From Cryomorpha sp963741985 (lineage in GTDB: Bacteria; Bacteroidota; Bacteroidia; Flavobacteriales_D; Cryomorphaceae), in the NCBI GenBank assembly GCA_963741985.1, contig CAVUKD010000003.1, positions 475,207-539,206 on the forward strand: a DNA stretch of 64,000 nt, written 5' to 3'. The notes under the pieces were generated by a model, which was not told the DNA's origin, searched no databases, and saw only the letters and a program-made list of their open reading frames with translations. Shown here in pieces: positions 19,948 through 29,207 of the stretch. Made by a program: the position numbers and the translations under genes. Each line of letters starts with the position of its first letter. Position 1 is the first letter of the stretch.

Positions 19948-21333
19948 ATGAAATATTTTTTCACGGCGATATCTATTTTTATGGTGTCGCTCTATGCTGT
20001 GGCCGCCACGCCAGACCTGCCCTCCAATTTTTACTTCACCACCCTCGACAATGGTTTGCAAGTTCTTACGATCGAAGACCCCAGTGTACCTTTGGTTACG
20101 GTTGAAATTGCAGTACACAATGGCGCTTTCACTGAATCTCCCGAATACGATGGATTATCGCATTTGTATGAGCACATGTTTTTTAAAGCCAATAAAGACT
20201 TACCAAATCAGGAAGCATTTTTAAAACGTGTTCAAGAATTGGGAATCGTTTTCAATGGAACTACAGGCACAGAGCGTGTAAATTATTTTTTCACCATGGG
20301 AAGTGCCAATCTCGATCAAGGACTCGACTTTATGCACTCAGCAATTACCGGCCCGTTGTTTCTCGAAAGTGAAATTAAAAAGGAAGATCCGGTGGTAGAT
20401 GGTGAATTTCAACGGAATGAAAGCAATCCGGTGTTTTGGCTTCTCCAGGATATGGCTAAGCACATGTGGGGTGATTTGTCAAGCAGAAAAAACTCTATTG
20501 GTGAGCACGATATTATCCTATCTGCTACTTCCGAAAAAATGAAGACCATTCAGAATCGGTATTACTATCCGAATAATTCCATACTCGTAATTGCAGGAGA
20601 TGTAGATCACGCCGTAGTAGAAAAGCTTGTTAAAGAAAAATATAAGGATTGGAAGCCCAGTCCTTTTGATATCTTCAAGAAATATCCAATACCGGAATTC
20701 AAACCGCTCGCAAAAAGCGAGAGTTTTGTAACGACGAATGATCACGCGCGCGTTCCGATTATGGCCATTGGTTTCCATGGACCCGACACGCGCGGCGATA
20801 TTAAAGCGACCTATGCTGCAGATGTTTTTTCATATATTTTAAGCCAAAAAGGCAGTAAATTCCAAAAAGACCTGGTTGATTCCGGAATGGCCTTACAGGC
20901 AAATCTGAGCTATCAAACCCAAAAATATGTAGGACCTATTCAAATTTTCATGGTTCCTAATCCACAAAAGGTGAAAGAGGCTAGTCAACAACTGGCAAAA
21001 GAAATTTCTCTATTTGATACGGACGATTATTACACTGATGAACAATTGGAAACTGCCAAGCGCATGCTCGCCATTCAAGAAAAATACTCACGTGAAAAAA
21101 CAAGTTCGTATGCACACACCGTGACCTTCTGGTGGGCCAGTGCATCCCTCGATTACTTCACAAATTATATCGACAATATTCAAAAAGTCACACGTCAGGA
21201 TATCAACGAATATATTCACAAATACATTCAAAATCAGCCTAATGTAACCGGAATTTTGGTTTCTCCCCAAATGAAAACCATGGTTGATATAGATTTAGAT
21301 AATTTTCAACCCATTAATACCAGCTCAAAATGA
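19948..21333 (+). CDS. M16 family zinc peptidase (catalytic partner)
   Basis: 461 residues from the ATG at 19948 (MKYFFTAISIF signal peptide); a TTG 30 bp upstream is less likely. The inverted zinc motif HxxEH is intact as HLYEH near residue 72, with the downstream Glu region expected about 75 residues later. M16 peptidases degrade peptides in a clam-shell made of two halves. The next gene, overlapping by four bases, lacks the zinc motif and is the expected non-catalytic partner. A TACATTTG box at 19913-19920 may be the -7 promoter element. Confidence 0.92.
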   Translation: MKYFFTAISIFMVSLYAVAATPDLPSNFYFTTLDNGLQVLTIEDPSVPLVTVEIAVHNGAFTESPEYDGLSHLYEHMFFKANKDLPNQEAFLKRVQELGIVFNGTTGTERVNYFFTMGSANLDQGLDFMHSAITGPLFLESEIKKEDPVVDGEFQRNESNPVFWLLQDMAKHMWGDLSSRKNSIGEHDIILSATSEKMKTIQNRYYYPNNSILVIAGDVDHAVVEKLVKEKYKDWKPSPFDIFKKYPIPEFKPLAKSESFVTTNDHARVPIMAIGFHGPDTRGDIKATYAADVFSYILSQKGSKFQKDLVDSGMALQANLSYQTQKYVGPIQIFMVPNPQKVKEASQQLAKEISLFDTDDYYTDEQLETAKRMLAIQEKYSREKTSSYAHTVTFWWASASLDYFTNYIDNIQKVTRQDINEYIHKYIQNQPNVTGILVSPQMKTMVDIDLDNFQPINTSSK

Positions 21334-22637
21334 AATTGTTCACTTACCACAAAATAATATTTGCTTTTATATTTCTGGGATTTAGCATTGGTTCACAAGC
21401 TGCACCTCCCGAGACAACGACATTTGATGTAGATGGATTGAAAGTTATTCACCGGAGTTCTGTGAAAGATGTAATTAGCGTACGCTTGTTTGTAAAGGGC
21501 GGCGTAAACAACTATCCCGCAGACGAAGCCGGAATTGAAAGTCTTGCTTTCAGCTTGGCAACATCAGGAGGCACCACCTCGCTTGACAAAGATGCTTTTG
21601 CAGCGGCTCTGGATCGGATCGGTACTTCAGTTTCCGGGTCTTCCGACCGTGATTATGGAACACTCAATTTGACGTGTCTGGCAGAATATTGGGATAAAAG
21701 CTGGGATCTTTTTGCCGATGCAGTGATGAATCCGGCCATGCCTGACGATCAGTTCTCACTTTTGCAGCAGCAGATGTTAGCAAACTTTCAACAATCAGAA
21801 GCCGATGCGGATTCGCATATCAGGGAAATGGCTTACGAGAATGCCTTCAAGAACACTTCGTATAGCACCGACCCTTCGGGAAATGACTCTTCTCTTGCTT
21901 CACTTTCAGTGGCTCAAGTAAAAAAATATTACACGAATCTTCTTGGCAAAAAACGCTGTTTCTTAGTAGTTGTCGGGAAAATTTCGGATAGTGATTTGAA
22001 GACAAAAATTGCCTCCACCTTAGCGAAATTGCCGGATGGTGATGCCTTTGAGACCAAAGAAACTCTGTTTGAACCAAAGCCGGAAATCGTAAAGGAGCAA
22101 CGTAAATTAACTACAAATTACATTTTAGGATTAATGAGTGCACCGTTGGTAAATTCGGACGAGACCGTCCCAAACCAATTGGCAATGAGCATACTTTACG
22201 ACCGATTTTTTTCAGAATTACGCACCAAACGCAGCTTGAGTTATGCTCCTGCAGCAGGGTACATGAACAATATTCAACATCCGTTCAACGTGGTATACAT
22301 TTCTACCACCGACCCCAAACAGAGTATAGAAGTGATGACCGCAATCATTGATAGTGTGAAGTCATTCGGATTTAGCAAAGACGAGCTAACGTTCAAAAAA
22401 CGCACTTTCATGACCAGACATTATATGGGCATGGAGACCAATGAAGCAATTTCGGGTTCATTAGGTAGGTATGAAATTATCGGAAACTGGAAAATGGCAG
22501 ATGAATGGCCGAAAAAAGTGGATACTACGAATCTTGACGATATTAATTCCGTTGTGGATCAATACTGTAAATCTATTTACTGGCTTTACCTTGGAAACGA
22601 GGATCAAGTGAAAGACGGGGATTTTAAACAGCTTTAA
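21330..22637 (+). CDS. M16 family peptidase-like protein, non-catalytic partner
   Basis: 435 residues with signal peptide (cleavage after SQA). It has the M16 fold sequence (DEAGIESLAFSLATSGG; ELRTKRSLSYAPAAGYM) but the HxxEH zinc motif is replaced by ESLAF, so it should not be catalytic. Such subunits complete the substrate chamber of the active partner encoded just upstream. The ATGA overlap indicates translational coupling and a fixed stoichiometry. Confidence 0.9.
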   Translation: MKLFTYHKIIFAFIFLGFSIGSQAAPPETTTFDVDGLKVIHRSSVKDVISVRLFVKGGVNNYPADEAGIESLAFSLATSGGTTSLDKDAFAAALDRIGTSVSGSSDRDYGTLNLTCLAEYWDKSWDLFADAVMNPAMPDDQFSLLQQQMLANFQQSEADADSHIREMAYENAFKNTSYSTDPSGNDSSLASLSVAQVKKYYTNLLGKKRCFLVVVGKISDSDLKTKIASTLAKLPDGDAFETKETLFEPKPEIVKEQRKLTTNYILGLMSAPLVNSDETVPNQLAMSILYDRFFSELRTKRSLSYAPAAGYMNNIQHPFNVVYISTTDPKQSIEVMTAIIDSVKSFGFSKDELTFKKRTFMTRHYMGMETNEAISGSLGRYEIIGNWKMADEWPKKVDTTNLDDINSVVDQYCKSIYWLYLGNEDQVKDGDFKQL

Positions 22638-22853
22638 AGTTGCCGGCAAGCTGCAATTAAAGCTGTAAGCTTCAGGCTCCAAGAGGGAGTCCGTATAAAT
22701 GCTGCGAGCAAGAAGCTACTGGTGCAAGAAGGCTCGGGAATTTGATTGGATTTAACCACTTGTCACCTGAATAAGGTATTAACAGCTTAATAACTATTGA
22801 ACTGAGAAGTCCTCTCTTTACAGGTTAAAAGCTTGTATCTTGAGGCTTGCAGC

Positions 22854-24467
22854 TTAAGGATCAATTTTAACTCGGCTAAGATCCAATACATTCATCGGAT
22901 TGTGGTCAAGGCCGCTTACGCGATTGGATACAAAGCGCATGACAACATCGTAATAAAGGGGCACAATGGGAGCCTGAGCCATCACGAGGCTATCCATTTC
23001 CAGATAATAGGACTTCCTTTCACTTTCATCCGTAGTAGTGAGTGCCTTACGGTAAAGGTTATCAAATTGGGCATTGCTAAAATGCGTGTAATTGGGTCCT
23101 TTTGGTGCCTCATAGGGCGAATAGAACAAAGCCATAAAATTCTCATCATCCGGATAATCGGCCAGCCAGGACTTTCGAAAAAAGGTTAGCTCCCCGCGAG
23201 CCGCCAGTTCGCGGTGAACCGATGCAGGAAGAACATCTACTTTGACCTGAATGCCGAATTCGCCAAGCTCGTGCTGGACAAATTCACAGAGGTCGACATA
23301 ATCGCTGGTAGTACTGAGTCGCAGCACCGGAAGTCCTTTTCCGGCAGGATACCCCGCACGCTGAAGGAGGGCGCGCACGGAGTCAGGCTGGTAGCTATAC
23401 CCCGCTTTTTCAGAGTAGCCCGGCATGCCTTTGGGAATAAAACCACCATTGCCGGGCGTATACACATTATTGCGCAGATACCGCACCATGTTTTCCCGGT
23501 TTACGGCGTAATTGACTGCTTTGCGCACAAGTACATTTTTCCATGGATCGGTATCAGGCAAGCTGTCATCGACCATAAAACCGAGGTAATCCGTTTTCAG
23601 AAAAGGATGTCGCTGGAGGTACAATTTGTCTTTGTAAATGGGATTTAGCTTACCGTCCGGAGTGAGCAGTTCATCGCTGTAGCTCGAGTGAAGTCCCGAC
23701 ATAAAGTCAAAATTTCCTTTGAGCAAATCGAGATATGCGGCGCCCTTGTCGGGAATAAACGAAACCGATACAGCGTCCAGATAAGGCAAAGATTCGCCAA
23801 TCGAATCCCGTTCAAAATAATGCGGGTTTTTTAATAGAACAAGCCGCGTATTTTCAATCCAAAAGTGAAAAGCGAAGGGGCCGGTTCCAACGGGATGTTT
23901 TCGAAAGTCGTCACCGTATTTTTCAATAGCCTCTTCGGGAAGTATCGAGCAATACTTCATTCCAAGCAGTCCGAGAAATGGTGGAAACGGTTTTTTCAAG
24001 TGAATTTCAACTACGGAATCGTTGAGGGCCACGAAAGGCGAATCTTCAGCTACTGCGCTAAATACCCAGGTCCCCGGACTGGATACTTTGGGACTCAGAA
24101 TGCGGTTGAAACTATACTCCACATCGGAGGCTACTACCCTCCTGCCCTTCCCTTCCGGGAAAACCTCACTGTCGTGAAAAAAGACATCATCTCGAAGATA
24201 GAAGCGATAAGTGGTTCCCGCAGAATCTATTTCCCACCGACTTGCGATGGCGGGTTTTATACTCAGATCGTCATCGATTTTTACCAGCCCGTTAAAGAGC
24301 ATATTGCAGGCCCAGATATTTTCAAGGTTTCGGCTATAGGCCGGATCGAGCGATGATATTCCCGACGATTCATTGTACCGAAAAATCATTTTATCGGGAT
24401 GTCGGCTCGGATTGCCACAAGAAGTCGCAATTAGGGCAATAAAGAAAAACCAACTATACTTTTGCAC
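22854..24467 (-). CDS. ABC transporter peptide-binding lipoprotein (SBP_bac_5)
   Basis: 537 residues from a GTG start. The lipobox ATSC at 13-16 predicts an outer- or periplasm-anchored lipoprotein. The family-5 solute-binding signature is visible: SSGISSLDPAYS near the N-terminus, VASDVEYSFNRIL, and the NPHYF segment near residue 210. These proteins bind oligopeptides or nickel for import; no permease or ATPase gene is adjacent, so it may serve a transporter encoded elsewhere. Confidence 0.88.
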   Translation of the reverse strand: MQKYSWFFFIALIATSCGNPSRHPDKMIFRYNESSGISSLDPAYSRNLENIWACNMLFNGLVKIDDDLSIKPAIASRWEIDSAGTTYRFYLRDDVFFHDSEVFPEGKGRRVVASDVEYSFNRILSPKVSSPGTWVFSAVAEDSPFVALNDSVVEIHLKKPFPPFLGLLGMKYCSILPEEAIEKYGDDFRKHPVGTGPFAFHFWIENTRLVLLKNPHYFERDSIGESLPYLDAVSVSFIPDKGAAYLDLLKGNFDFMSGLHSSYSDELLTPDGKLNPIYKDKLYLQRHPFLKTDYLGFMVDDSLPDTDPWKNVLVRKAVNYAVNRENMVRYLRNNVYTPGNGGFIPKGMPGYSEKAGYSYQPDSVRALLQRAGYPAGKGLPVLRLSTTSDYVDLCEFVQHELGEFGIQVKVDVLPASVHRELAARGELTFFRKSWLADYPDDENFMALFYSPYEAPKGPNYTHFSNAQFDNLYRKALTTTDESERKSYYLEMDSLVMAQAPIVPLYYDVVMRFVSNRVSGLDHNPMNVLDLSRVKIDP

Positions 24468-24663
24468 GGAGCGAATTTAGGAAGGTTCTTTGGAAGAAAA
24501 TGAGCCTCTATCGTGCGATTTTCAACAAGTTCGTTTTGGTGTACGATTGCATTTCATTTATCCATTCTCTGTCTTAGTACGAATTACTCCGGATTTACAA
24601 TGGTAATCGTATTTTAGTAAACTGAAAACGAGTGCAAAATGAACGCGACACGATACGGTGAAA

Positions 24664-25407
24664 ATGGAAGAAGATCTCGAAACCGAATTTGCTGAATATG
24701 GCATTCCGATTGAAAAAACGGAAAAAAACGCCAAACTCCTTAACCTAATTAAGCAGCCGTGGAGATTGATTCGTGAAGGAGGAAAACTCGGTGTAAAAGG
24801 CGTTAAACGTTTTATTACAAATGTGTTTTTATTCTCAATAGCTAACCTCTTCCTTTTCTTCTATGCGATTTACCGGCTGGTATCCACGGAATTTTTCGCC
24901 AGCAAGATTCTGATTGTAATAGTCGTGCTTATTCTTGGGATTATATTCACCTTTTATGCGGCGAGCCGCACCTACCGATATGTGATGATCGACACTGTGC
25001 GGGTTATATACAATGGGCTTGGTTCCTTTTTTCAAAAAATAAGTGAACGAATAATCGACAAAGTAGAACCCATTTTTCGGAATAAAGAGTCAGTTCCGAA
25101 TGAGCAATTGAAGAAGGCATTGGATTTTGGGAAAATGGTAAACTCTAAATTTCGAAAGACTCCGAAATTTTTACGAAAAGCTATTATCTTAATTCTGAAT
25201 CGCATTCCTTTCGTGGGAATGTTGACAGATTTACAAAGCGAAATAACCTCCGGCAAGAAAACCGAAGCCGGGCGAAATCTCTACCTGAAGATGGATGGGT
25301 TTATTACGGAATCCATTTTCGGAAATAACCATACGCGCTGGGTCTGGTGGCTGCTTCCGTTGAATATTTTGGTGCAGATTGTGATAATTAGGTGGAAGAT
25401 TGGGTGA
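24664..25407 (+). CDS. Conserved membrane protein of unknown function
   Basis: 247 residues from the ATG at 24664; a GTG two codons upstream is possible. The charged N-terminal 55 residues precede two hydrophobic helices (about 57-75 and 82-103), and a third is at the extreme C-terminus (about 228-245). The central 110 residues are basic and probably cytoplasmic. I do not recognise the family and no neighbour suggests a role. Confidence 0.6.
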   Translation: MEEDLETEFAEYGIPIEKTEKNAKLLNLIKQPWRLIREGGKLGVKGVKRFITNVFLFSIANLFLFFYAIYRLVSTEFFASKILIVIVVLILGIIFTFYAASRTYRYVMIDTVRVIYNGLGSFFQKISERIIDKVEPIFRNKESVPNEQLKKALDFGKMVNSKFRKTPKFLRKAIILILNRIPFVGMLTDLQSEITSGKKTEAGRNLYLKMDGFITESIFGNNHTRWVWWLLPLNILVQIVIIRWKIG

Positions 25408-25485
25408 TGTCTTTATGCTCTCCACTCTCTTCAAAGAATAAAAGGCATGTAACTCTTTGAAAATTTATTTAAAAAAAGAGAGGGA

Positions 25486-26790
25486 CTAAGATTCTTTAGC
25501 TACTCCTTTATTTTGCAATTTTATTATCCGCTTCAAAATGGCAGATAATATCAATCCGAAGATTACAAAAGTAATAAAGAGAATATACCCGGGCTGAAGG
25601 GAAGTATAATTGGTGGCGATGCTTGTCAGCGAATCAGATTTTACATTCAGTATTTCCATCTGGTCATCGAGAATACCGTTGAAACCAACGTAGGCCATAA
25701 AAATAGCAACAACCATAACATCGGCCATCGACCATTTTCCCGATTTGAAAGCAAGCCAGTGAAGTACCTGGTTCGAACGCCATTTTTCTTTTCCGAAGAG
25801 ATAAATCTCAGTCGATATCAATTTGGTGATTGGCAGTAATATACTGAAGGCAAGAACAAGAACGCCCACAAAAATGGAATCCACCTTTCCCGTTGCCAGG
25901 AGGATATGCACCAATTGAATTATGCTCTTACTCCGATAAAAAATAACCTGATTGGAAAATTTGATATGCTCGCCAAGCAGAACAAAATCTACCTGACTAA
26001 TCCGGGCATCGATCTCGATCATAGCACTCGTCAACCCCACCAACAATACGGTTATCGCAAGTGCAACTGACATAAAAAACATGGGCTTGCGCAGCTCGTT
26101 GAACCGGAATACAAAAAACCAAAGGAGCAAGTAAATACCGACGATTCCAAGGATGTAAAATGCCTCCAGGTAGTTCTTATTTTCTAAGGTATCGGCCTTG
26201 GTAAGCAAAACGTTATTAATATCATCGCCGAGGTTTACATCGTATTTTGAGTAAATCTGCCTGATCTTTAAAGAATCGTTAGGATCGTAGGTTTGTTCAG
26301 CGAACTGATCCAGTTTACTCACGGCTATTTGCTTGAGCTTTTCCTTATTTTTTTCCTTTAAGACCTCGTCGATAATTGCCCGGCTAAACTTCGGTGCCTC
26401 AGCTTTTAGTTTATCCGTATTTACAAAAGTGTTTACAGCCCATTTTCTCAAGGTTCCTTTTACACCCTCATCATTGGCTCTTATCGCACTATCTGCTTTC
26501 GTAACCAGGTTCTGGATGACATTTGTCAATCGCAGTTGCAATATACTGTCCTGATCATCGGTCAGCTCAAATTCCTCAATTTGATTTTTGACAATACTAG
26601 TCACTGCGTTTTTCCAGACGTTTACAGAAAGAATGCCGTAATTAATGCTGTTAAGTGAGCTGTAATCATCTTTGATATGCGATCGTTTAACCGAATCCTG
26701 ATATACACTCCAGGCAAAAAGCATTGCAGCAGCGAGTAAGGGAGTTGTGAAACAAACGAGGATTATTTGACGAATTCTGCTTTTCGACAT
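25486..26790 (-). CDS. Paraquat-inducible protein A (PqiA)-domain membrane protein
   Basis: 434 residues from the ATG at 26790. One N-terminal transmembrane helix precedes a helical domain of about 170 residues, then six or more transmembrane segments. The PqiA-type motif GKWSMADVMVVAIFMAYVGF (near 358) and the following loop define the family. PqiA proteins are inner-membrane partners of MCE lipid-transport systems, but no MCE gene is nearby. The large extra-cytoplasmic helical insert is unlike E. coli PqiA. Confidence 0.75.
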   Translation of the reverse strand: MSKSRIRQIILVCFTTPLLAAAMLFAWSVYQDSVKRSHIKDDYSSLNSINYGILSVNVWKNAVTSIVKNQIEEFELTDDQDSILQLRLTNVIQNLVTKADSAIRANDEGVKGTLRKWAVNTFVNTDKLKAEAPKFSRAIIDEVLKEKNKEKLKQIAVSKLDQFAEQTYDPNDSLKIRQIYSKYDVNLGDDINNVLLTKADTLENKNYLEAFYILGIVGIYLLLWFFVFRFNELRKPMFFMSVALAITVLLVGLTSAMIEIDARISQVDFVLLGEHIKFSNQVIFYRSKSIIQLVHILLATGKVDSIFVGVLVLAFSILLPITKLISTEIYLFGKEKWRSNQVLHWLAFKSGKWSMADVMVVAIFMAYVGFNGILDDQMEILNVKSDSLTSIATNYTSLQPGYILFITFVIFGLILSAILKRIIKLQNKGVAKES

Positions 26791-26908
26791 AAGCAATTAG
26801 CGACGATTAAAGTGAATATGAGTAAAGCTAAAGTCAATAACACAGATGGGAAGCTTTTGGTTTACAAAAATGTATTAGATTCCTCAATGGCAGAATATTT
26901 CCTCGGGT

Positions 26909-27475
26909 TTATAGCCCTGTCAGTTTAGGTATATACTCTGCTACTTTAGTCGCCTGCAAAATATGCCGCTCATTGTGATAAATCACAACCCGGAAAGTAT
27001 CCCCAAGGCGCAGTTTAATCCATTTGGAAATAGAAATGGCCGTTTTAGTTTTGGTCAGATTTACTTCCTTAGCGGCTTTTAGCAATTCCAGAATTTGCTC
27101 TTGCTGGGCTAAAAAACGCTTTATAACATCTGCATTCAGTCTGCTTCCCGCCGGATTCATCGACTTGAAGGTCTTCATTTTGTTCAGTTTCTCTTTGGGC
27201 AGCATGCTTTTCGCAAAATAATTCCCAAGACGCCCGCTCCGAAAGTTCGCAGCGGGGAGATGCCTCGAAGTATTTATTTGCTTCCGAATTTCGGGAATGT
27301 AGAAATCTCCATACCTATTCAGGTGCTCGACACATTCCAGAGCGCTCCAGCTTTCGGCATCAGATTTGCGATTCAGCGTTTCAAGCGGCAAATGGGTAAA
27401 AGCCTCCGCCTGACGAATATGTTCACTTGTTTGGCGGGTTAAATCGTCAATCAACTCTTCAGATGAAACTTCCAT
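26909..27475 (-). CDS. DinB-like (YfiT/DUF664 superfamily) putative metal-dependent protein
   Basis: 188 residues from the ATG at 27475. A four-helix DinB_2 domain contains SWSALECVEHLNRYGDFY with a metal-ligand His, and YHNERHILQ near the C-terminus supplies the further His residues. Members include thiol-dependent transferases; the substrate here is unknown. This superfamily is unrelated to the polymerase called DinB at 3461-4756. It ends 53 bp after the Crp-type regulator and could be co-transcribed with it. Confidence 0.8.
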   Translation of the reverse strand: MEVSSEELIDDLTRQTSEHIRQAEAFTHLPLETLNRKSDAESWSALECVEHLNRYGDFYIPEIRKQINTSRHLPAANFRSGRLGNYFAKSMLPKEKLNKMKTFKSMNPAGSRLNADVIKRFLAQQEQILELLKAAKEVNLTKTKTAISISKWIKLRLGDTFRVVIYHNERHILQATKVAEYIPKLTGL

Positions 27476-27527
27476 TCTTTTTATTTGCAAAAATCGGTGG
27501 TTTTACTTTTTAAAACGTTGATTGAAA

Positions 27528-28064
27528 TCAAGATTTCCTGATCCGAGAAAGCGTTTCAGGCGTCATACGCAAATAAGATGCAATGTATTTGTGCGGAATT
27601 TCCTGAAAAAGTTGCGGACTCCGTTTCAATACGCGCAGGTATCTTTCGGAGGGCGAAGCGGTCAATATATCCCGCTCCCGCTCCATTTGCTGCAAGGCAA
27701 TACTCTCAAGAAGCGACACCCACAATTTGCTCGTTTCAAGGTCCGATTCCACCAGAGTCTTGAGGTCGGACTCGGAAACAGCACGAATAGTAGTTTTCTT
27801 CAAAGCCTGTATATAAAATTCGGTCGGCTTCCCGCTAAAAACGGAATCCAGGGCGGCAATAAGGCTTCCCTGATACCCGAATCGAATGGTTTGTTCTTCT
27901 CCGCCATCAACAACGAATACACGCATGCTTCCCGACATCACAAAGTACGAATTGGTATCCCGCTTCCCGGGTTCAACGAGATATTCATTTCGCTTTAAAA
28001 TCCGCGGTTCAGTCCAGATATTCGCGGCGGTAAGCTTATCGATTAGAGAGTGAATGGAATTCAA
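27528..28064 (-). CDS. Crp/Fnr family transcriptional regulator
   Basis: 178 residues, probably from a TTG start since the nearest ATG is out of frame. A cyclic-nucleotide-binding domain (residues 15-110; ILKRNEYLVEPGKRDTNSYFV, then GSMRVFV) is followed by a short HTH (LTASPSERYLRVL, HKYIASYLRMTPETLSRIRK). The small size and LRMTPETLSR helix are typical of Bacteroidota Crp/Fnr regulators. The Arg that binds cyclic AMP phosphate in CRP is not evident, so the ligand is unknown. Confidence 0.85.
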   Translation of the reverse strand: MNSIHSLIDKLTAANIWTEPRILKRNEYLVEPGKRDTNSYFVMSGSMRVFVVDGGEEQTIRFGYQGSLIAALDSVFSGKPTEFYIQALKKTTIRAVSESDLKTLVESDLETSKLWVSLLESIALQQMERERDILTASPSERYLRVLKRSPQLFQEIPHKYIASYLRMTPETLSRIRKS

Positions 28065-28149
28065 AACATGAGAGATTCAATGAATAATAACAAGAAATAG
28101 AATTTCAGAATACTTGAACAAAGGAGTCAATATCCTGAGGAATCCAACT

Positions 28150-28512
28150 TCAATCACTTTCTTTAAATATTGTCCTCTTTTTACGAAAGTGAATAATGAA
28201 AGCGATTGCAGACATTGCAGCTGTCGCCAGCCACATATATTGAATGTACTGCTTTCCCATTTCAAAATAATCATTGGCTACAGCCAATGCAACGATGATA
28301 TTCATCAATAATATGGCGTATTCGAGGAATTCTTTGGCCCTTGCATTCTTTATTTTGCGAAGCATTAATAAGTTGAAAACGCCGGCCACCACTTCAAGCA
28401 TTCCTAAAATAAGTTTGCTGTCTCCGAATAAGTCTAATCCTTCTAAGATAAACAAAAGGCCATTTAATAAAAATGCCATTTTGATAAATCGCTGCTTTCT
28501 CGTTGCGTTCAT
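28150..28512 (-). CDS. Small four-helix membrane protein, unknown
   Basis: 120 residues with four hydrophobic segments (about 11-28, 34-50, 63-80, 88-107) and a basic C-terminal tail. No motif is recognised. It is separated from the Crp-type regulator by 85 bp in the same direction. Confidence 0.6.
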   Translation of the reverse strand: MNATRKQRFIKMAFLLNGLLFILEGLDLFGDSKLILGMLEVVAGVFNLLMLRKIKNARAKEFLEYAILLMNIIVALAVANDYFEMGKQYIQYMWLATAAMSAIAFIIHFRKKRTIFKESD

Positions 28513-28613
28513 TTTGTGGGATTCTCGAAGTTAGGAAATATACAAAGTGTGATTATTCTTCTTAGGTTGCACTTTCTTAAAACGGCCAGTCCGAATTTAG
28601 GTGCAATTTATTC

Positions 28614-29159
28614 TTATTTTCCATAAAAATAATCGGTCCTGCTCAGCTCCCATCGACACACTTCCTGCTCAAAATTGAGTGATCCCGGAACGGTGGTATA
28701 TCGCTTCAAGAAAGTAAAACCAACTTTTTCCAACGTTTTATTCGGAGCCGGGTTGAGGGCGTAAGGTTCGCAAATCAATTTTTTGAGCTGTAAATTATCA
28801 AAGTAAAACGGCAGTGATTTTTTAACCAATTCCGTTCCGAATCCTTTCCTTCGCGAGGCCGATTGCCAGATGTGGAGATGCATTTTAGCTTCTTCGCCAA
28901 AAGTGATTTCGTTTACATTCGAATGTCCGATAGGTTTGGTATCCAATTCCCAAATCAGGGCGTAGGATTGTTTGGAGCGAAATGCTGTGCCGATCTGTTT
29001 GGAAAGCATTTTGACTAAATCTTCCCTTGCAGGTAGTTTATCCAGATCAACGCCGAGACTCACCAAAAAATCAGGATCGGAATCGAGCCAGTAGTCGGCG
29101 ATTAAGTCGATATCCGCAGATTTCATCTCTCGGACTGATATGGTTGGGTTCACAGACAT
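28614..29159 (-). CDS. GNAT family N-acetyltransferase
   Basis: 181 residues. The acetyl-CoA-binding segment QSASRRKGFGTELVKKSL (near 98-115) matches GNAT motif A, and motif B follows as EPYALNPAPNKTLEKVGF. The acceptor is unknown; the class acetylates small amines, proteins or antibiotics. Confidence 0.85.
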   Translation of the reverse strand: MSVNPTISVREMKSADIDLIADYWLDSDPDFLVSLGVDLDKLPAREDLVKMLSKQIGTAFRSKQSYALIWELDTKPIGHSNVNEITFGEEAKMHLHIWQSASRRKGFGTELVKKSLPFYFDNLQLKKLICEPYALNPAPNKTLEKVGFTFLKRYTTVPGSLNFEQEVCRWELSRTDYFYGK

Positions 29160-29207
29160 TGGCTGATATTAAAGTATTTAAGTCTGATAAAAATACAGAT
29201 TTCAACC

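Noticed and set aside
22638..22853. Possible RNA gene from repeated aagctgcaag-type words
   Set aside because: Only short low-complexity similarity among words; no stable conserved fold or promoter is visible.
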